Assembly: GCF_014650075.1 (NCBI RefSeq)
Contig: NZ_BMUG01000004.1
Location: 248,001 to 312,000, forward strand
Source: Streptomyces microflavus
GTDB taxonomy: Bacteria; Actinomycetota; Actinomycetes; Streptomycetales; Streptomycetaceae
Reading direction: 5' to 3'
Length of the DNA stretch: 64,000 nucleotides
The stretch's first letter is position 1, and every line of letters starts with the position of its first letter. The position numbers and the translations under genes are program-made. The notes beneath the pieces are model-generated. The model searched no databases. It saw only the letters and a program-made list of their open reading frames with translations, and was not told the DNA's origin. Of the stretch, positions 7,209-14,918 are shown one piece after another.

Positions 7209-8909
7209 ATGGACGCTGACGCGATCGAGGAAGGCCGCCTCCGCTGGCAGGCCCGTTACGACAAGGCCCGCAAGCGCGACGCGGACTTCACCACGCTCTC
7301 CGGGGACCCGGTGGAGCCCGCGTACGGGCCCCGCCCCGGCGACACGTACGAAGGGTTCGAGCGGATCGGCTGGCCGGGGGAGTACCCCTTCACCCGCGGG
7401 CTGCACCCGACCGGCTACCGGGGACGCACCTGGACCATCCGCCAGTTCGCCGGCTTCGGCAACGCCGAGCAGACCAACGAGCGCTACAAGATGATCCTCG
7501 CCGCGGGCGGCGGCGGTCTCAGCGTCGCCTTCGACATGCCGACCCTGATGGGCCGCGACTCCGACGAGTCCCGCTCGCTCGGCGAGGTGGGCCACTGCGG
7601 GGTCGCCATCGACTCCGCCGCCGACATGGAGATCCTGTTCAAGGACATCCCCCTCGGTGACGTCACCACCTCGATGACGATCAGCGGCCCCGCCGTCCCC
7701 GTCTTCTGCATGTACCTGGTCGCCGCCGAGCGCCAGGGCATCGACCCGGGGGTGCTCAACGGCACGCTCCAGACCGACATCTTCAAGGAGTACATCGCGC
7801 AGAAGGAGTGGCTCTTCCAGCCCGAGCCCCACCTGCGCCTCATCGGCGACCTGATGGAGCACTGCGCCCGCTCCATCCCCGCCTACAAGCCGCTCTCCGT
7901 CTCCGGCTACCACATCCGCGAGGCCGGGGCGACGGCCGCGCAGGAGCTGGCGTACACCCTCGCGGACGGCTTCGGCTATGTGGAGCTCGGCCTCTCCCGG
8001 GGCATGGACGTCGACACCTTCGCCCCCGGTCTCTCCTTCTTCTTCGACGCGCATCTCGACTTCTTCGAGGAGATCGCCAAGTTCCGCGCCGCCCGCCGCA
8101 TCTGGGCCCGCTGGATGAAGGAGACGTACGGCGCCAAGACCGACAAGGCGCAGTGGCTCCGCTTCCACACCCAGACCGCCGGGGTATCGCTCACCGCGCA
8201 GCAGCCGTACAACAACGTCGTACGCACGGCCGTGGAGGCGCTCTCCGCCGTCCTCGGCGGCACCAACTCGCTCCACACCAACGCCCTGGACGAGACCCTC
8301 GCGCTCCCCTCCGAGCAGGCCGCCGAGATCGCGCTGCGCACCCAGCAGGTGCTGATGGAGGAGACCGGCGTCGCCAATGTGGCCGACCCGCTGGGCGGTT
8401 CCTGGTACGTGGAGCAGCTCACCGACCGGATCGAGGCCGAGGCCGAGAAGATCTTCGACCAGATCAAGGAGCGCGGCACCCGGGCCCACCCCGACGGGCA
8501 GCACCCCATCGGGCCGATGACCTCCGGCATCCTCCGCGGTATCGAGGACGGCTGGTTCACCGGCGAGATCGCCGAGTCCGCCTTCCAGTACCAGCGGGCC
8601 CTGGAGAAGGGCGACAAGCGGGTCGTCGGCGTCAACGTCCACCACGGCTCGGTCACCGGCGACCTGGAGATCCTCCGGGTCAGCCACGAGGTCGAGCGCG
8701 ACCAGGTCAGCCAGCTCACCGCGCGCAAGGCCGCACGTGACTCCGCGAAGGTGACGGCCGCCCTGGACGCGATGCTCGCCGCCGCCCGGGACGGCTCGAA
8801 CATGATCGCGCCGATGCTGGACGCGGTACGGGCCGAGGCCACGCTCGGCGAGATCTGCGAGGCGCTGCGCGAGGAGTGGGGCACGTACACGGAGCCGCCG
8901 GGGTTCTGA
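7209..8909 (+). CDS. icmA: Isobutyryl-CoA mutase large subunit IcmA
   Basis: 566 aa, exactly the length of known IcmA. It is the substrate-binding TIM-barrel subunit of the coenzyme B12-dependent mutase that interconverts isobutyryl-CoA and n-butyryl-CoA, linking valine catabolism to butyryl-CoA supply. Two specificity residues decide the call against methylmalonyl-CoA mutase: Phe80 (RQFAGFG) and Gln198 (EYIAQKE), where methylmalonyl-CoA mutases have Tyr and Arg. The B12-binding small subunit IcmB is not in the window and is normally encoded elsewhere in Streptomyces. The gene appears leaderless and controlled by the palindrome just upstream. Confidence 0.95.
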   Translation: MDADAIEEGRLRWQARYDKARKRDADFTTLSGDPVEPAYGPRPGDTYEGFERIGWPGEYPFTRGLHPTGYRGRTWTIRQFAGFGNAEQTNERYKMILAAGGGGLSVAFDMPTLMGRDSDESRSLGEVGHCGVAIDSAADMEILFKDIPLGDVTTSMTISGPAVPVFCMYLVAAERQGIDPGVLNGTLQTDIFKEYIAQKEWLFQPEPHLRLIGDLMEHCARSIPAYKPLSVSGYHIREAGATAAQELAYTLADGFGYVELGLSRGMDVDTFAPGLSFFFDAHLDFFEEIAKFRAARRIWARWMKETYGAKTDKAQWLRFHTQTAGVSLTAQQPYNNVVRTAVEALSAVLGGTNSLHTNALDETLALPSEQAAEIALRTQQVLMEETGVANVADPLGGSWYVEQLTDRIEAEAEKIFDQIKERGTRAHPDGQHPIGPMTSGILRGIEDGWFTGEIAESAFQYQRALEKGDKRVVGVNVHHGSVTGDLEILRVSHEVERDQVSQLTARKAARDSAKVTAALDAMLAAARDGSNMIAPMLDAVRAEATLGEICEALREEWGTYTEPPGF

Positions 8910-8919
8910 GGTGCGCCAC

Positions 8920-8953
8920 GTTCCCCGGCCCGCACGCACGCGGGCCGGGGAAC
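8920..8953. terminator. Bidirectional terminator between icmA and GH5 gene
   Basis: Perfect 14-bp arms (GTTCCCCGGCCCGC and complement) with an ACGCAC loop lie between the two converging genes. Confidence 0.85.
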
Positions 8954-8960
8954 ACCGCCG

Positions 8961-10868
8961 TCAGCCGGGCAGCCCCCGGCAGTACAGGGCGTCCGGTGTG
9001 CCCGCCCGGCCGACCGCCGTGGAGAAGGCGATCCCCGCCGCGTACTCGTCGGCCCGGCACTGTGCCTTGTGGAAGCCCGTGGCGTAGTCCCCGCCCTCGC
9101 CCGAGGACGGCCGGCTGTCACCCCGGTCGTCCCACAGCGTGCGGCCGGGCCCCGCCAGCGCGATCCGGGCCGGAGAGCACAGGACGGCCGACACCCGGTC
9201 GCCGCGGACGCTGTAGCCGGTCATGAACTGCCCCTCCGCGCACTGGTACTTGGTGAACCCGCGCGCCCAGTCCGTGGTGACGCCCGCCTCGGACGTCACC
9301 CTGCTCAGCGCTCCGGACGCGCCGAGAGCGGCAGCCCCGGCATCCGTGCAGAGCCCGCCCTGCCCGCGCCGGCTGATACCGATGAGACGCTGGTCGTCCG
9401 GGCAGGTCAGCTTCCGGGCCCCGCTGTCCCAGTCCGCCGCCGCCCGCAGCGAGCGGTTCGCGTCCGCGTGCGTGGCCTTCAGCATCGACCAGCTCCGCAC
9501 CGGCTCCACCACGCCCTGCCGGCCGGACGCGGAGGCCAGTGCACGCCAGGAGGCGCCGCGCCAGTCGTCGGTGTCCAGAACGCTGCGCCGGGTGCCGTCC
9601 GCGGCGTAGCGGATCAGCCCCCACTGGTTGCCGCGGTCGTTCTCGTGGAAGCCGACGAGGGGCCAGTAGGCGAAGTCGAGGTCGTGCTCGACGAGGAAGT
9701 CCACCGTGTCGGTGAACCAGGCGCGGTCCCTGGCGTCGGCGTCCTTCGCCACCCCGAACTCGCTGATCCACACCGGAGCGGTGAAGTGCTGGTCGGGTGT
9801 GCCGGCCACATAGGCGGCGCTGCGGCGCATCTCGGCGAACAGCTCCGTCCGGCCCAGGTCGCGGTAGCGCGGATCACTGGTCTCCCCGATCCCGGTCGCG
9901 CCGCTGTGCCGGGGGCCGGTGTAGCCGTAGTAGTGGGCCGCGTAGACCAGTTTGTGGGAGCGCACCAGGGTGTGCGAGAGCGTGGCGACGGGCTTGAGGT
10001 GCGGGCGGTCGCGCCAGAAGCCGTCCACCGGGATACCCGCCCAGTTGATGCCCTCGATCATGATGAGCAGGTCCGGGTTGGCGTCCTTGAGGATGCGGTC
10101 GCCCGCCTGCTGGGCGGCGGCGGCCCAGTCGTGTGCGTCACCGAGCCCCCAGTTGGGGTCGTCCCACACATCGCGGCGCACCTCGTTGCGCAGATCGGCA
10201 CCGACCACCCGGGGGTTGGAGCGGTAGCGCTCGGCCAGCAGCAGCCAGTCGTCCACCCACTTCTGTGTGCTCTGGCCGCTGTTCCACCGCTCGCTGCCGT
10301 CCACCCCGCAGCACCAACGGCTCTTTGTGCTGTGGTTGTTGAGGATCACCGCGAACCCGGCGTCCGTCAGCGCGCCGACCGCCCGGTCGAAGACCTCCAG
10401 CGGGCGCAGTCCGTTCAGCTGGGGATTGGCCGTCAGCCCGGACACCGGCTGGGTGTCGCCGATCATCTCGTTGGAGAAGGGCAGGCGCACACTGTTCAGT
10501 CCGAGCCGCCGGAAGTCGGTGATGATCTCGGCCATCGGCATCCGGTCGAGGCCGAGCGGCGCCCGGTGCCCCACCTCGCCCGCGTGGTTGTTCGCCGGGT
10601 CGTCCGGTGAACCCTCGCCGTTCCAGGTGCCGCTGGAGCCGTGCCAGTTACCGGACCTGAGCTTGAAGCGCCGGCCGTCCGCGTCGACGATGTAGCGGCC
10701 CCGGGTGCTCAGCGGGGGAGTCCAGCCCGGCAGCGGCGCGGGGTCGGCGGCCGGTGTTGTCGCGGCGGCGGCCGGCTCCGGCCGTTCCGGGCGGGCGGTG
10801 GCCGAGGTGGGGGAGAGCAGCGCTCCGGTCAGCAGAAGGACGAGCGGGGCCAGTAAGCGCGTACGCAC
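8961..10868 (-). CDS. Secreted GH5-type cellulase with triplicated cysteine-pair module
   Basis: 635 aa from a GTG at 10868, with AGAGGAG about 10 bases upstream. A signal peptide (residues 1-~25) is followed by an Ala/Pro linker and a GH5 catalytic domain, about residues 55-450. The acid/base is Glu229 in ADLRNEV; the nucleophile is Glu370 in VWISEFG. RLPFSNEM, NNHS and HYYGY are other family marks. The C-terminal part holds three repeats of D-[WY]-x2-G-x2-K-x2-C, each followed by a second Cys: Cys489/507, Cys543/564 and Cys604/630. These probably form a disulphide-bonded carbohydrate-binding region. From memory the gene is absent at this place in S. coelicolor, so it may be a species-specific insertion. 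The glycan substrate is unknown. Confidence 0.85.
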   Translation of the reverse strand: MRTRLLAPLVLLLTGALLSPTSATARPERPEPAAAATTPAADPAPLPGWTPPLSTRGRYIVDADGRRFKLRSGNWHGSSGTWNGEGSPDDPANNHAGEVGHRAPLGLDRMPMAEIITDFRRLGLNSVRLPFSNEMIGDTQPVSGLTANPQLNGLRPLEVFDRAVGALTDAGFAVILNNHSTKSRWCCGVDGSERWNSGQSTQKWVDDWLLLAERYRSNPRVVGADLRNEVRRDVWDDPNWGLGDAHDWAAAAQQAGDRILKDANPDLLIMIEGINWAGIPVDGFWRDRPHLKPVATLSHTLVRSHKLVYAAHYYGYTGPRHSGATGIGETSDPRYRDLGRTELFAEMRRSAAYVAGTPDQHFTAPVWISEFGVAKDADARDRAWFTDTVDFLVEHDLDFAYWPLVGFHENDRGNQWGLIRYAADGTRRSVLDTDDWRGASWRALASASGRQGVVEPVRSWSMLKATHADANRSLRAAADWDSGARKLTCPDDQRLIGISRRGQGGLCTDAGAAALGASGALSRVTSEAGVTTDWARGFTKYQCAEGQFMTGYSVRGDRVSAVLCSPARIALAGPGRTLWDDRGDSRPSSGEGGDYATGFHKAQCRADEYAAGIAFSTAVGRAGTPDALYCRGLPG

Positions 10869-10948
10869 GATGCGACTCCTCTGGTCGGAAGGATCGCCCC
10901 GACCCTAGGGTCCGCACCGCCATACTTGTAGTGCTCCTGTCAGTACTG

Positions 10949-11575
10949 CTACGCCGTCTGCGCCCCCGACAGCCCGAGCAGCAGCAGCGTGGTGAACCCG
11001 CTCGCCCACTCGGCGTCCACCGGCTCGGCGCTCACCAGCGTGCGGTGCACCACGGCTCCCGCGATCACGTCGAAGATCAGGTCCGCGTTGCGGGCGGCGG
11101 TCGACGCGTCGTCCTCGTACCGCAGCTCGCCGCGGGCCTGGGCGCGTTCCCGGCCGAGCAGCACCAGCCGCTTCTGGCGGTCCACGATGGCCGACCGGAT
11201 CCGGTGGCGCAGCGAGTCGTCGCGGGTGGACTCGGCGACCACCGCCATCAGCGCGGTCCGGGTCTCCGGCCGCTCCAGCAGGGTGGCGAACTGGAGCACC
11301 ACGCCCTGCACATCGGCGGCCAGGCTGCCCCGGTCGGGGAGCTCCAGCTCGTCGAAGAGCACGGCCACCGCGTCCACGACCAGCTCGTTCTTGCCCGCCC
11401 AGCGCCGGTAGAGGGTCGTCTTGGCGACCCCCGCCCGGGTCGCCACATCGCCCATGGTCAGCTTCGACCAGCCGAGATCGACCAGGGACGCGCGTGTCGC
11501 CTCCAGGATCGCGGCGTCGGCCGCGGTGGAGCGCGGACGTCCTGTTCGGGGGGCCGGGGGGTCGGTGTGGCTCAT
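10949..11575 (-). CDS. TetR family transcriptional regulator
   Basis: 208 aa. The N-terminal helix-turn-helix is at residues ~20-60, with VATRAGVAKTTLYRRWAGKNELV as the typical TetR recognition region. The C-terminal ~140 residues are the ligand/dimerisation domain. The gene lies 80 bp upstream of the GH5 gene on the same strand. A strong inverted repeat (11674-11696) sits about 100 bp before its start, the likely autoregulatory site. No exporter or enzyme is divergent from it, so its target is unclear; GH5 or a gene elsewhere are possible. Confidence 0.9.
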   Translation of the reverse strand: MSHTDPPAPRTGRPRSTAADAAILEATRASLVDLGWSKLTMGDVATRAGVAKTTLYRRWAGKNELVVDAVAVLFDELELPDRGSLAADVQGVVLQFATLLERPETRTALMAVVAESTRDDSLRHRIRSAIVDRQKRLVLLGRERAQARGELRYEDDASTAARNADLIFDVIAGAVVHRTLVSAEPVDAEWASGFTTLLLLGLSGAQTA

Positions 11576-11673
11576 GATGCGGCGACCATACCGGCCGGTA
11601 GGGATGGTCGTTGCCCCCCGGTCTCCGTGAGACAGATCACCGGGGTGGCCTGTTCCGGGGGGCCGGTCGGCAG

Positions 11674-11696
11674 TTACGCTACGGGTCGTAGCGTAA
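11674..11696. promoter_or_regulatory. Inverted-repeat operator upstream of TetR gene
   Basis: Perfect 10-bp arms, TTACGCTACG and its complement, are separated by GGT. Size and symmetry fit a TetR-dimer operator. It lies 99 bp upstream of the TetR start. Confidence 0.65.
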
Positions 11697-11743
11697 GGAA
11701 GGCGGTCAGGCCGCTCCCGTACGCCACGAACGAGCGACAGCCA

Positions 11744-11891
11744 CCGGGGTCTTCACGAAGACCCCAGGCGCCGGGTGGGGACCCGGAGCCGCACGGACCG
11801 GCCGGATGGGGATCCGGAAGGTCCACCCGGGTCTTTCAGGGGCCCGTCTCCGTTTCACCGGGGTCTTTTCGGAGCCCCGCCGGGGTCCTTC
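11744..11891. repeat. Four CCGGGGTCTTY-like repeats in a gene-free stretch
   Basis: The interval 11576-12005 contains no gene. Apart from the TetR operator it holds four related words of the CCGGGGTCTTC type, starting near 11744, 11827, 11858 and 11880. The first is part of a perfect hairpin (GGGGTCTTC, AC, GAAGACCCC; 11746-11765). They precede the thioredoxin-TPR gene and may form leader hairpins or bind a regulator. Confidence 0.5.
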
Positions 11892-12005
11892 GGGGCCCCC
11901 GGGACCGTCTCTGTCCGCCCGCCCGGCACACCGGCCGGTGCCGCGGACGGGTCCGGTTCCCGCATCGCTTTCCGGAACGGTGTGCTCAGGGGGGAGGATG
12001 TACGT

Positions 12006-12974
12006 ATGCAGCCTAGGAACATGTCCATGAGCGGCGTCGTCGACCTCGCCGCTGTCAAGGCGGCCGGCGAGGCCAAGGCCAAGGCGGAGCAGGCCCGTGC
12101 GCAGGCCGCCCGTACAGGGGGCGCCGGTGCCGTGGCGCCCGCCGCCCTGGTGATCGACGTCGATGAAGCAGGCTTCGAGCGCGATGTCCTCCAGCGCTCC
12201 GCCGAAGTACCCGTCGTCATCGACTTCTGGGCCGAGTGGTGCGAGCCGTGCAAGCAGCTGGGCCCCCTGCTGGAACGCCTGGCCGTCGAGTACAACGGCC
12301 GCTTCCTGCTGGCCAAGGTCGATGTCGACGCCAACCAGATGCTGATGCAGCAGTTCGGCATCCAGGGCATCCCGGCGGTCTTCGCCGTCGTCGCCGGGCA
12401 GGCCCTCCCGCTCTTCCAGGGCGCGGCCCCCGAGGCCCAGATCCGCGAGACGCTGGACCAGCTGATCCAGGTCGGCGAGGAGCGGTTCGGTCTCACCGGG
12501 ATCGCCGTCGACCCGGACGGGGTGCAGGACGCGGCCCCGGCCGAGGTGCCGGCCGGCCCGTACGACGCCCTGCTGGAGGCCGCCGCTTCGGCTCTCGACG
12601 CCAACGACTTCGGCGGCGCCGTGCAGGCGTACAAGAACGTGCTCACCGACGACCCGGCCAACCCGGAGGCCAAGCTCGGCCTGGCCCAGGCGGAGTTGCT
12701 GGCCCGGGTGCAGACGATGGATCCGCAGGCGGTCCGCAAGGACGCGGCGGACAACCCGGGCGATGTGGACGCCCAGGTCGCCGCCGCCGACCTGGATCTG
12801 GTCGGCGGCCATGTCGAGGACGCGTTCAGCCGGCTGGTCGAGGCGGTCCGCCGCAACACCGGCGACGAGCGGAACACCGCCCGGCTGCGGCTGCTGGAAC
12901 TCTTCGAGGTGATCGGCCCGGACGACCCCCGGGTCACCGCCGCCCGGACCGCGCTGGCGCGCGTGCTGTTCTGA
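12006..12974 (+). CDS. Thioredoxin-TPR protein (YbbN/CnoX-like co-chaperone)
   Basis: 322 aa. After an Ala/Lys-rich 45-residue N-terminal region comes a thioredoxin fold (about residues 50-160) with an active site WAEWCEPCKQLGP (CxxC, residues 81-84) and the cis-proline loop GIPAVF. The C-terminal half (about 180-322) is helical and TPR-like, as in YbbN/CnoX proteins that hold oxidation-damaged proteins for chaperonins. The presence of CxxC suggests redox activity is kept. A GGGGGGAGG ribosome site lies 9 bases before the ATG at 12006. The gene stands alone, ending at a strong terminator. Confidence 0.88.
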   Translation: MQPRNMSMSGVVDLAAVKAAGEAKAKAEQARAQAARTGGAGAVAPAALVIDVDEAGFERDVLQRSAEVPVVIDFWAEWCEPCKQLGPLLERLAVEYNGRFLLAKVDVDANQMLMQQFGIQGIPAVFAVVAGQALPLFQGAAPEAQIRETLDQLIQVGEERFGLTGIAVDPDGVQDAAPAEVPAGPYDALLEAAASALDANDFGGAVQAYKNVLTDDPANPEAKLGLAQAELLARVQTMDPQAVRKDAADNPGDVDAQVAAADLDLVGGHVEDAFSRLVEAVRRNTGDERNTARLRLLELFEVIGPDDPRVTAARTALARVLF

Positions 12975-13000
12975 TCGCGAGCTGATTGTGCCGATGTGAC

Positions 13001-13039
13001 AAGACGGCCGTGATACCCCTCGGGGATCACGGCCGTCTT
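13001..13039 (+). terminator. Terminator of thioredoxin-TPR gene
   Basis: Fourteen-bp perfect arms (AAGACGGCCGTGAT and complement), 26 bp after the stop codon. The hairpin is closed by A/T pairs (AAG/CTT) and followed by GCTG. Confidence 0.88.
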
Positions 13040-13098
13040 GCTGTCCGAACGCTAAGAGACATCCTTGCTTTACTAAAACTTGACAATGAGAACTGCTG

Positions 13099-13111
13099 TT
13101 ACTGGCAGTAA
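13099..13111. promoter_or_regulatory. Inverted repeat 1 (TTACTG-G-CAGTAA)
   Basis: A perfect 6-bp inverted repeat with one central base, 14 bp after a TTGACA box. It shares the core TTACTGGCA with the second site, so both are probably bound by the same regulator. Confidence 0.55.
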
Positions 13112-13224
13112 GTCGACGGGGTCGCTCTGTCCCGTTTCTGTTGAGTTTCCCGCCATTTTGATGTCCCTTTCGTGCCACCCTGTGTGGCCGAATGATGTCG
13201 CCCGGTCGCGGCATGGTTATCAGG

Positions 13225-13244
13225 TCGTTACTGGCAAGTAACGA
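13225..13244. promoter_or_regulatory. Inverted repeat 2 (TCGTTACT-ggca-AGTAACGA)
   Basis: Perfect 8-bp arms around GGCA, with the same TTACTGGCA core as the site at 13099; the spacing between sites is about 120 bp. Together they suggest a repressor or activator of the DUF6230 cluster. Confidence 0.6.
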
Positions 13245-13596
13245 ACCCCCTTGTGCGGCGGCCCCGAATGCACCACGATCGGCCACGCTCGGTCCCATAC
13301 CTTCAGCCCGGCCTCCAGCCGGTGCGGGAGGGTCTGTTGGGTCCCCACCGAGTGGGCCGGCGGCAGTGGCGCCGGCCGTGGACAGGGGGGTTCCCGCCGA
13401 CAGACGGGGCCTGTCCGACCGGCTGCACACACCGTGCAGCCAGTGGTTGTCGCTCGGGGGTGAACGCCGGTGCAGCGGATGCGGTACATGTCTCCGTCTG
13501 CGGGCGCTCTCCTTCCCGAGGACGTAGCACTTCTCCCATCCCAGGCCGGGTCTCGCACCCGGCCGGAGATGTACGTCCGAGAAGAAGGAGCAAGTT

Positions 13597-14238
13597 ATGA
13601 GTTCCCAGGTTCGCGGTGGGACGAGATGGAAGCGTTTCGCTCTGGTCATGGTGCCGAGCGTCGTCGCGACCGCTGCGGTGGGTGTCGGTCTCGCACAGGG
13701 TGCGCTCGCCGCGTCCTTCGCGGTGTCCGGCCAGAGCTTCAAGGTCAGGACCGACAAGCTGGTGGGCGAGGACTTCGTCCAGTACGGCAGCGTCGCTGTC
13801 GGCAAGAGCCTTGACGGCAAGGAAGCCGCGCACCCGGTCGCGGTGTCGGGCTTCAGCAAGGCCACGATCACCAACATGTGCCAGTCGGTGGTCACGCCCA
13901 AGGTGCCCTTCGGCATCGGCAACGTCAGCCTCAAGCTGACGGCGGGTACCGACCCGGAGAACCCGGTCGTCGCGACCAACCTCTACCTGGACGTCGCGCA
14001 GCTCGACACCGACGCCTACTTCGAGAGCATGGACATCGGTGTCGCGGCCCAGGACCTCGGTGGGCCGGGCATCCAGCCCGGGACCGAGAAGCAGGTCAAC
14101 CCGCACGGCTTCGGGCAGCGGGCCAAGAAGGCCACCCTGACCGACGTGGAGCAGACGGCGTGGGCGACCACCGCCGGCACCTTCAAGCTGAGCAACCTGA
14201 GCCTGAAGCTGCACAAGGGCGTCGAGGAGTGCTTCTAG
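13597..14238 (+). CDS. DUF6230 family exported protein of unknown function
   Basis: 213 aa. A basic N-terminus (RGGTRWKRF) and a hydrophobic segment (residues ~14-38, VMVPSVVATAAVGVGLAQGALA) form a signal peptide or anchor. The remainder is predicted mostly beta (repeated FKVRTDKL, VSGFSKATITNMCQSV, GNVSLKLTAG, ATNLYLDVAQLDTDAYFESMDIG). Two cysteines (about 92 and 212) could form one disulphide. Some members are annotated as cholesterol esterase, but no serine-hydrolase motif is visible here. It is the first gene of a conserved trio with DUF6114 and a secreted low-complexity protein; an AAGGAG lies just before the ATG. Its function is not known. Confidence 0.85.
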   Translation: MSSQVRGGTRWKRFALVMVPSVVATAAVGVGLAQGALAASFAVSGQSFKVRTDKLVGEDFVQYGSVAVGKSLDGKEAAHPVAVSGFSKATITNMCQSVVTPKVPFGIGNVSLKLTAGTDPENPVVATNLYLDVAQLDTDAYFESMDIGVAAQDLGGPGIQPGTEKQVNPHGFGQRAKKATLTDVEQTAWATTAGTFKLSNLSLKLHKGVEECF

Positions 14239-14333
14239 GCACTCGCCCGGGTGGCCGGAGCGACCCGGCAGGGCTTCCGGCCGCCCACCCTTTCTCTTCT
14301 CACAGCAGTACCGGTTCCAGGGAGCTGTTTTCC

Positions 14334-14918
14334 ATGAGCCCCGAGTCCACAGGGCAGAACAAGCACAACCTCACCGTCTACCGGCGGGGATTCCGTACCT
14401 GGCGGGGTAACCGGCCGTTCTGGGCGGGTCTGTTCACCATGCTGGGCGGTGCGCCCATCGCCTACTTCCCGTACGCCGATCTCCAGCTCGGCAACATGAC
14501 GCTGGCGATGTCCACCACGGCCGGCGCCGGATCCCTGATCATCGGGGTCCTGCTCATCACGCTGGGCCTGACGATGTGGTTCCACAGCATCGTCCGGGTC
14601 TTCGCCGGTGTCGCGGCCATCCTCCTCGCGCTGATCTCCATACCCGTCGCCAACATCGGCGGCTTCGTGATCGGATTCCTCTTCGCGCTCATCGGCGGAG
14701 CCCTGTCCATTTCCTGGGCGCCGGGCGAGCCGCAGGCGGACGCGCAGGACCCGGAAGCCGCCCCCTTGCCGCTGGACAAGCAGCAGCCGGAGAGCGAGTA
14801 CGCAGAGGGGGCCCTGCACGGCGCGACCGTTCCGCCGCAGCAGCCGGGCGACCACGACACGGCCTCCGGCTACGGCACGGCCTCCGGGTACGACGGGGGG
14901 ACACATCGTGCGGGGTGA
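14334..14918 (+). CDS. DUF6114 integral membrane protein
   Basis: 194 aa. Four hydrophobic helices lie between residues ~25 and 125 (WAGLFTMLGGAPIAYFPY, GSLIIGVLLITLGLTMWF, VRVFAGVAAILLALISIPV, IGGFVIGFLFALIGGALSISW). They are followed by a 65-residue hydrophilic tail rich in Glu/Gln/Gly with two GYGTASGYDG-like words. The family is found with DUF6230 in Streptomyces; its function is unknown. It begins 95 bp after the DUF6230 gene and overlaps the next gene by 11 bp, so the last two genes are translationally coupled. Confidence 0.85.
   Translation: MSPESTGQNKHNLTVYRRGFRTWRGNRPFWAGLFTMLGGAPIAYFPYADLQLGNMTLAMSTTAGAGSLIIGVLLITLGLTMWFHSIVRVFAGVAAILLALISIPVANIGGFVIGFLFALIGGALSISWAPGEPQADAQDPEAAPLPLDKQQPESEYAEGALHGATVPPQQPGDHDTASGYGTASGYDGGTHRAG

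Larger units (their letters stand above)
13040..13596. other. Long AT-richer regulatory region upstream of DUF6230 gene
   Basis: This 557-bp interval is clearly less GC-rich than its surroundings and has no convincing gene. A -35-like TTGACA is at 13080-13085, and two related inverted repeats follow (13099-13111 and 13225-13244). The remaining ~350 bp would be a long untranslated leader or hold more control sites. A small open frame here (13192-13527) looks like chance. Confidence 0.6.

Noticed and set aside
13192..13527. 111-aa open frame in the DUF6230 upstream region
   Set aside because: Starts upstream of the second operator-like dyad, has no ribosome site and an unstructured Pro/Arg/Ala product.
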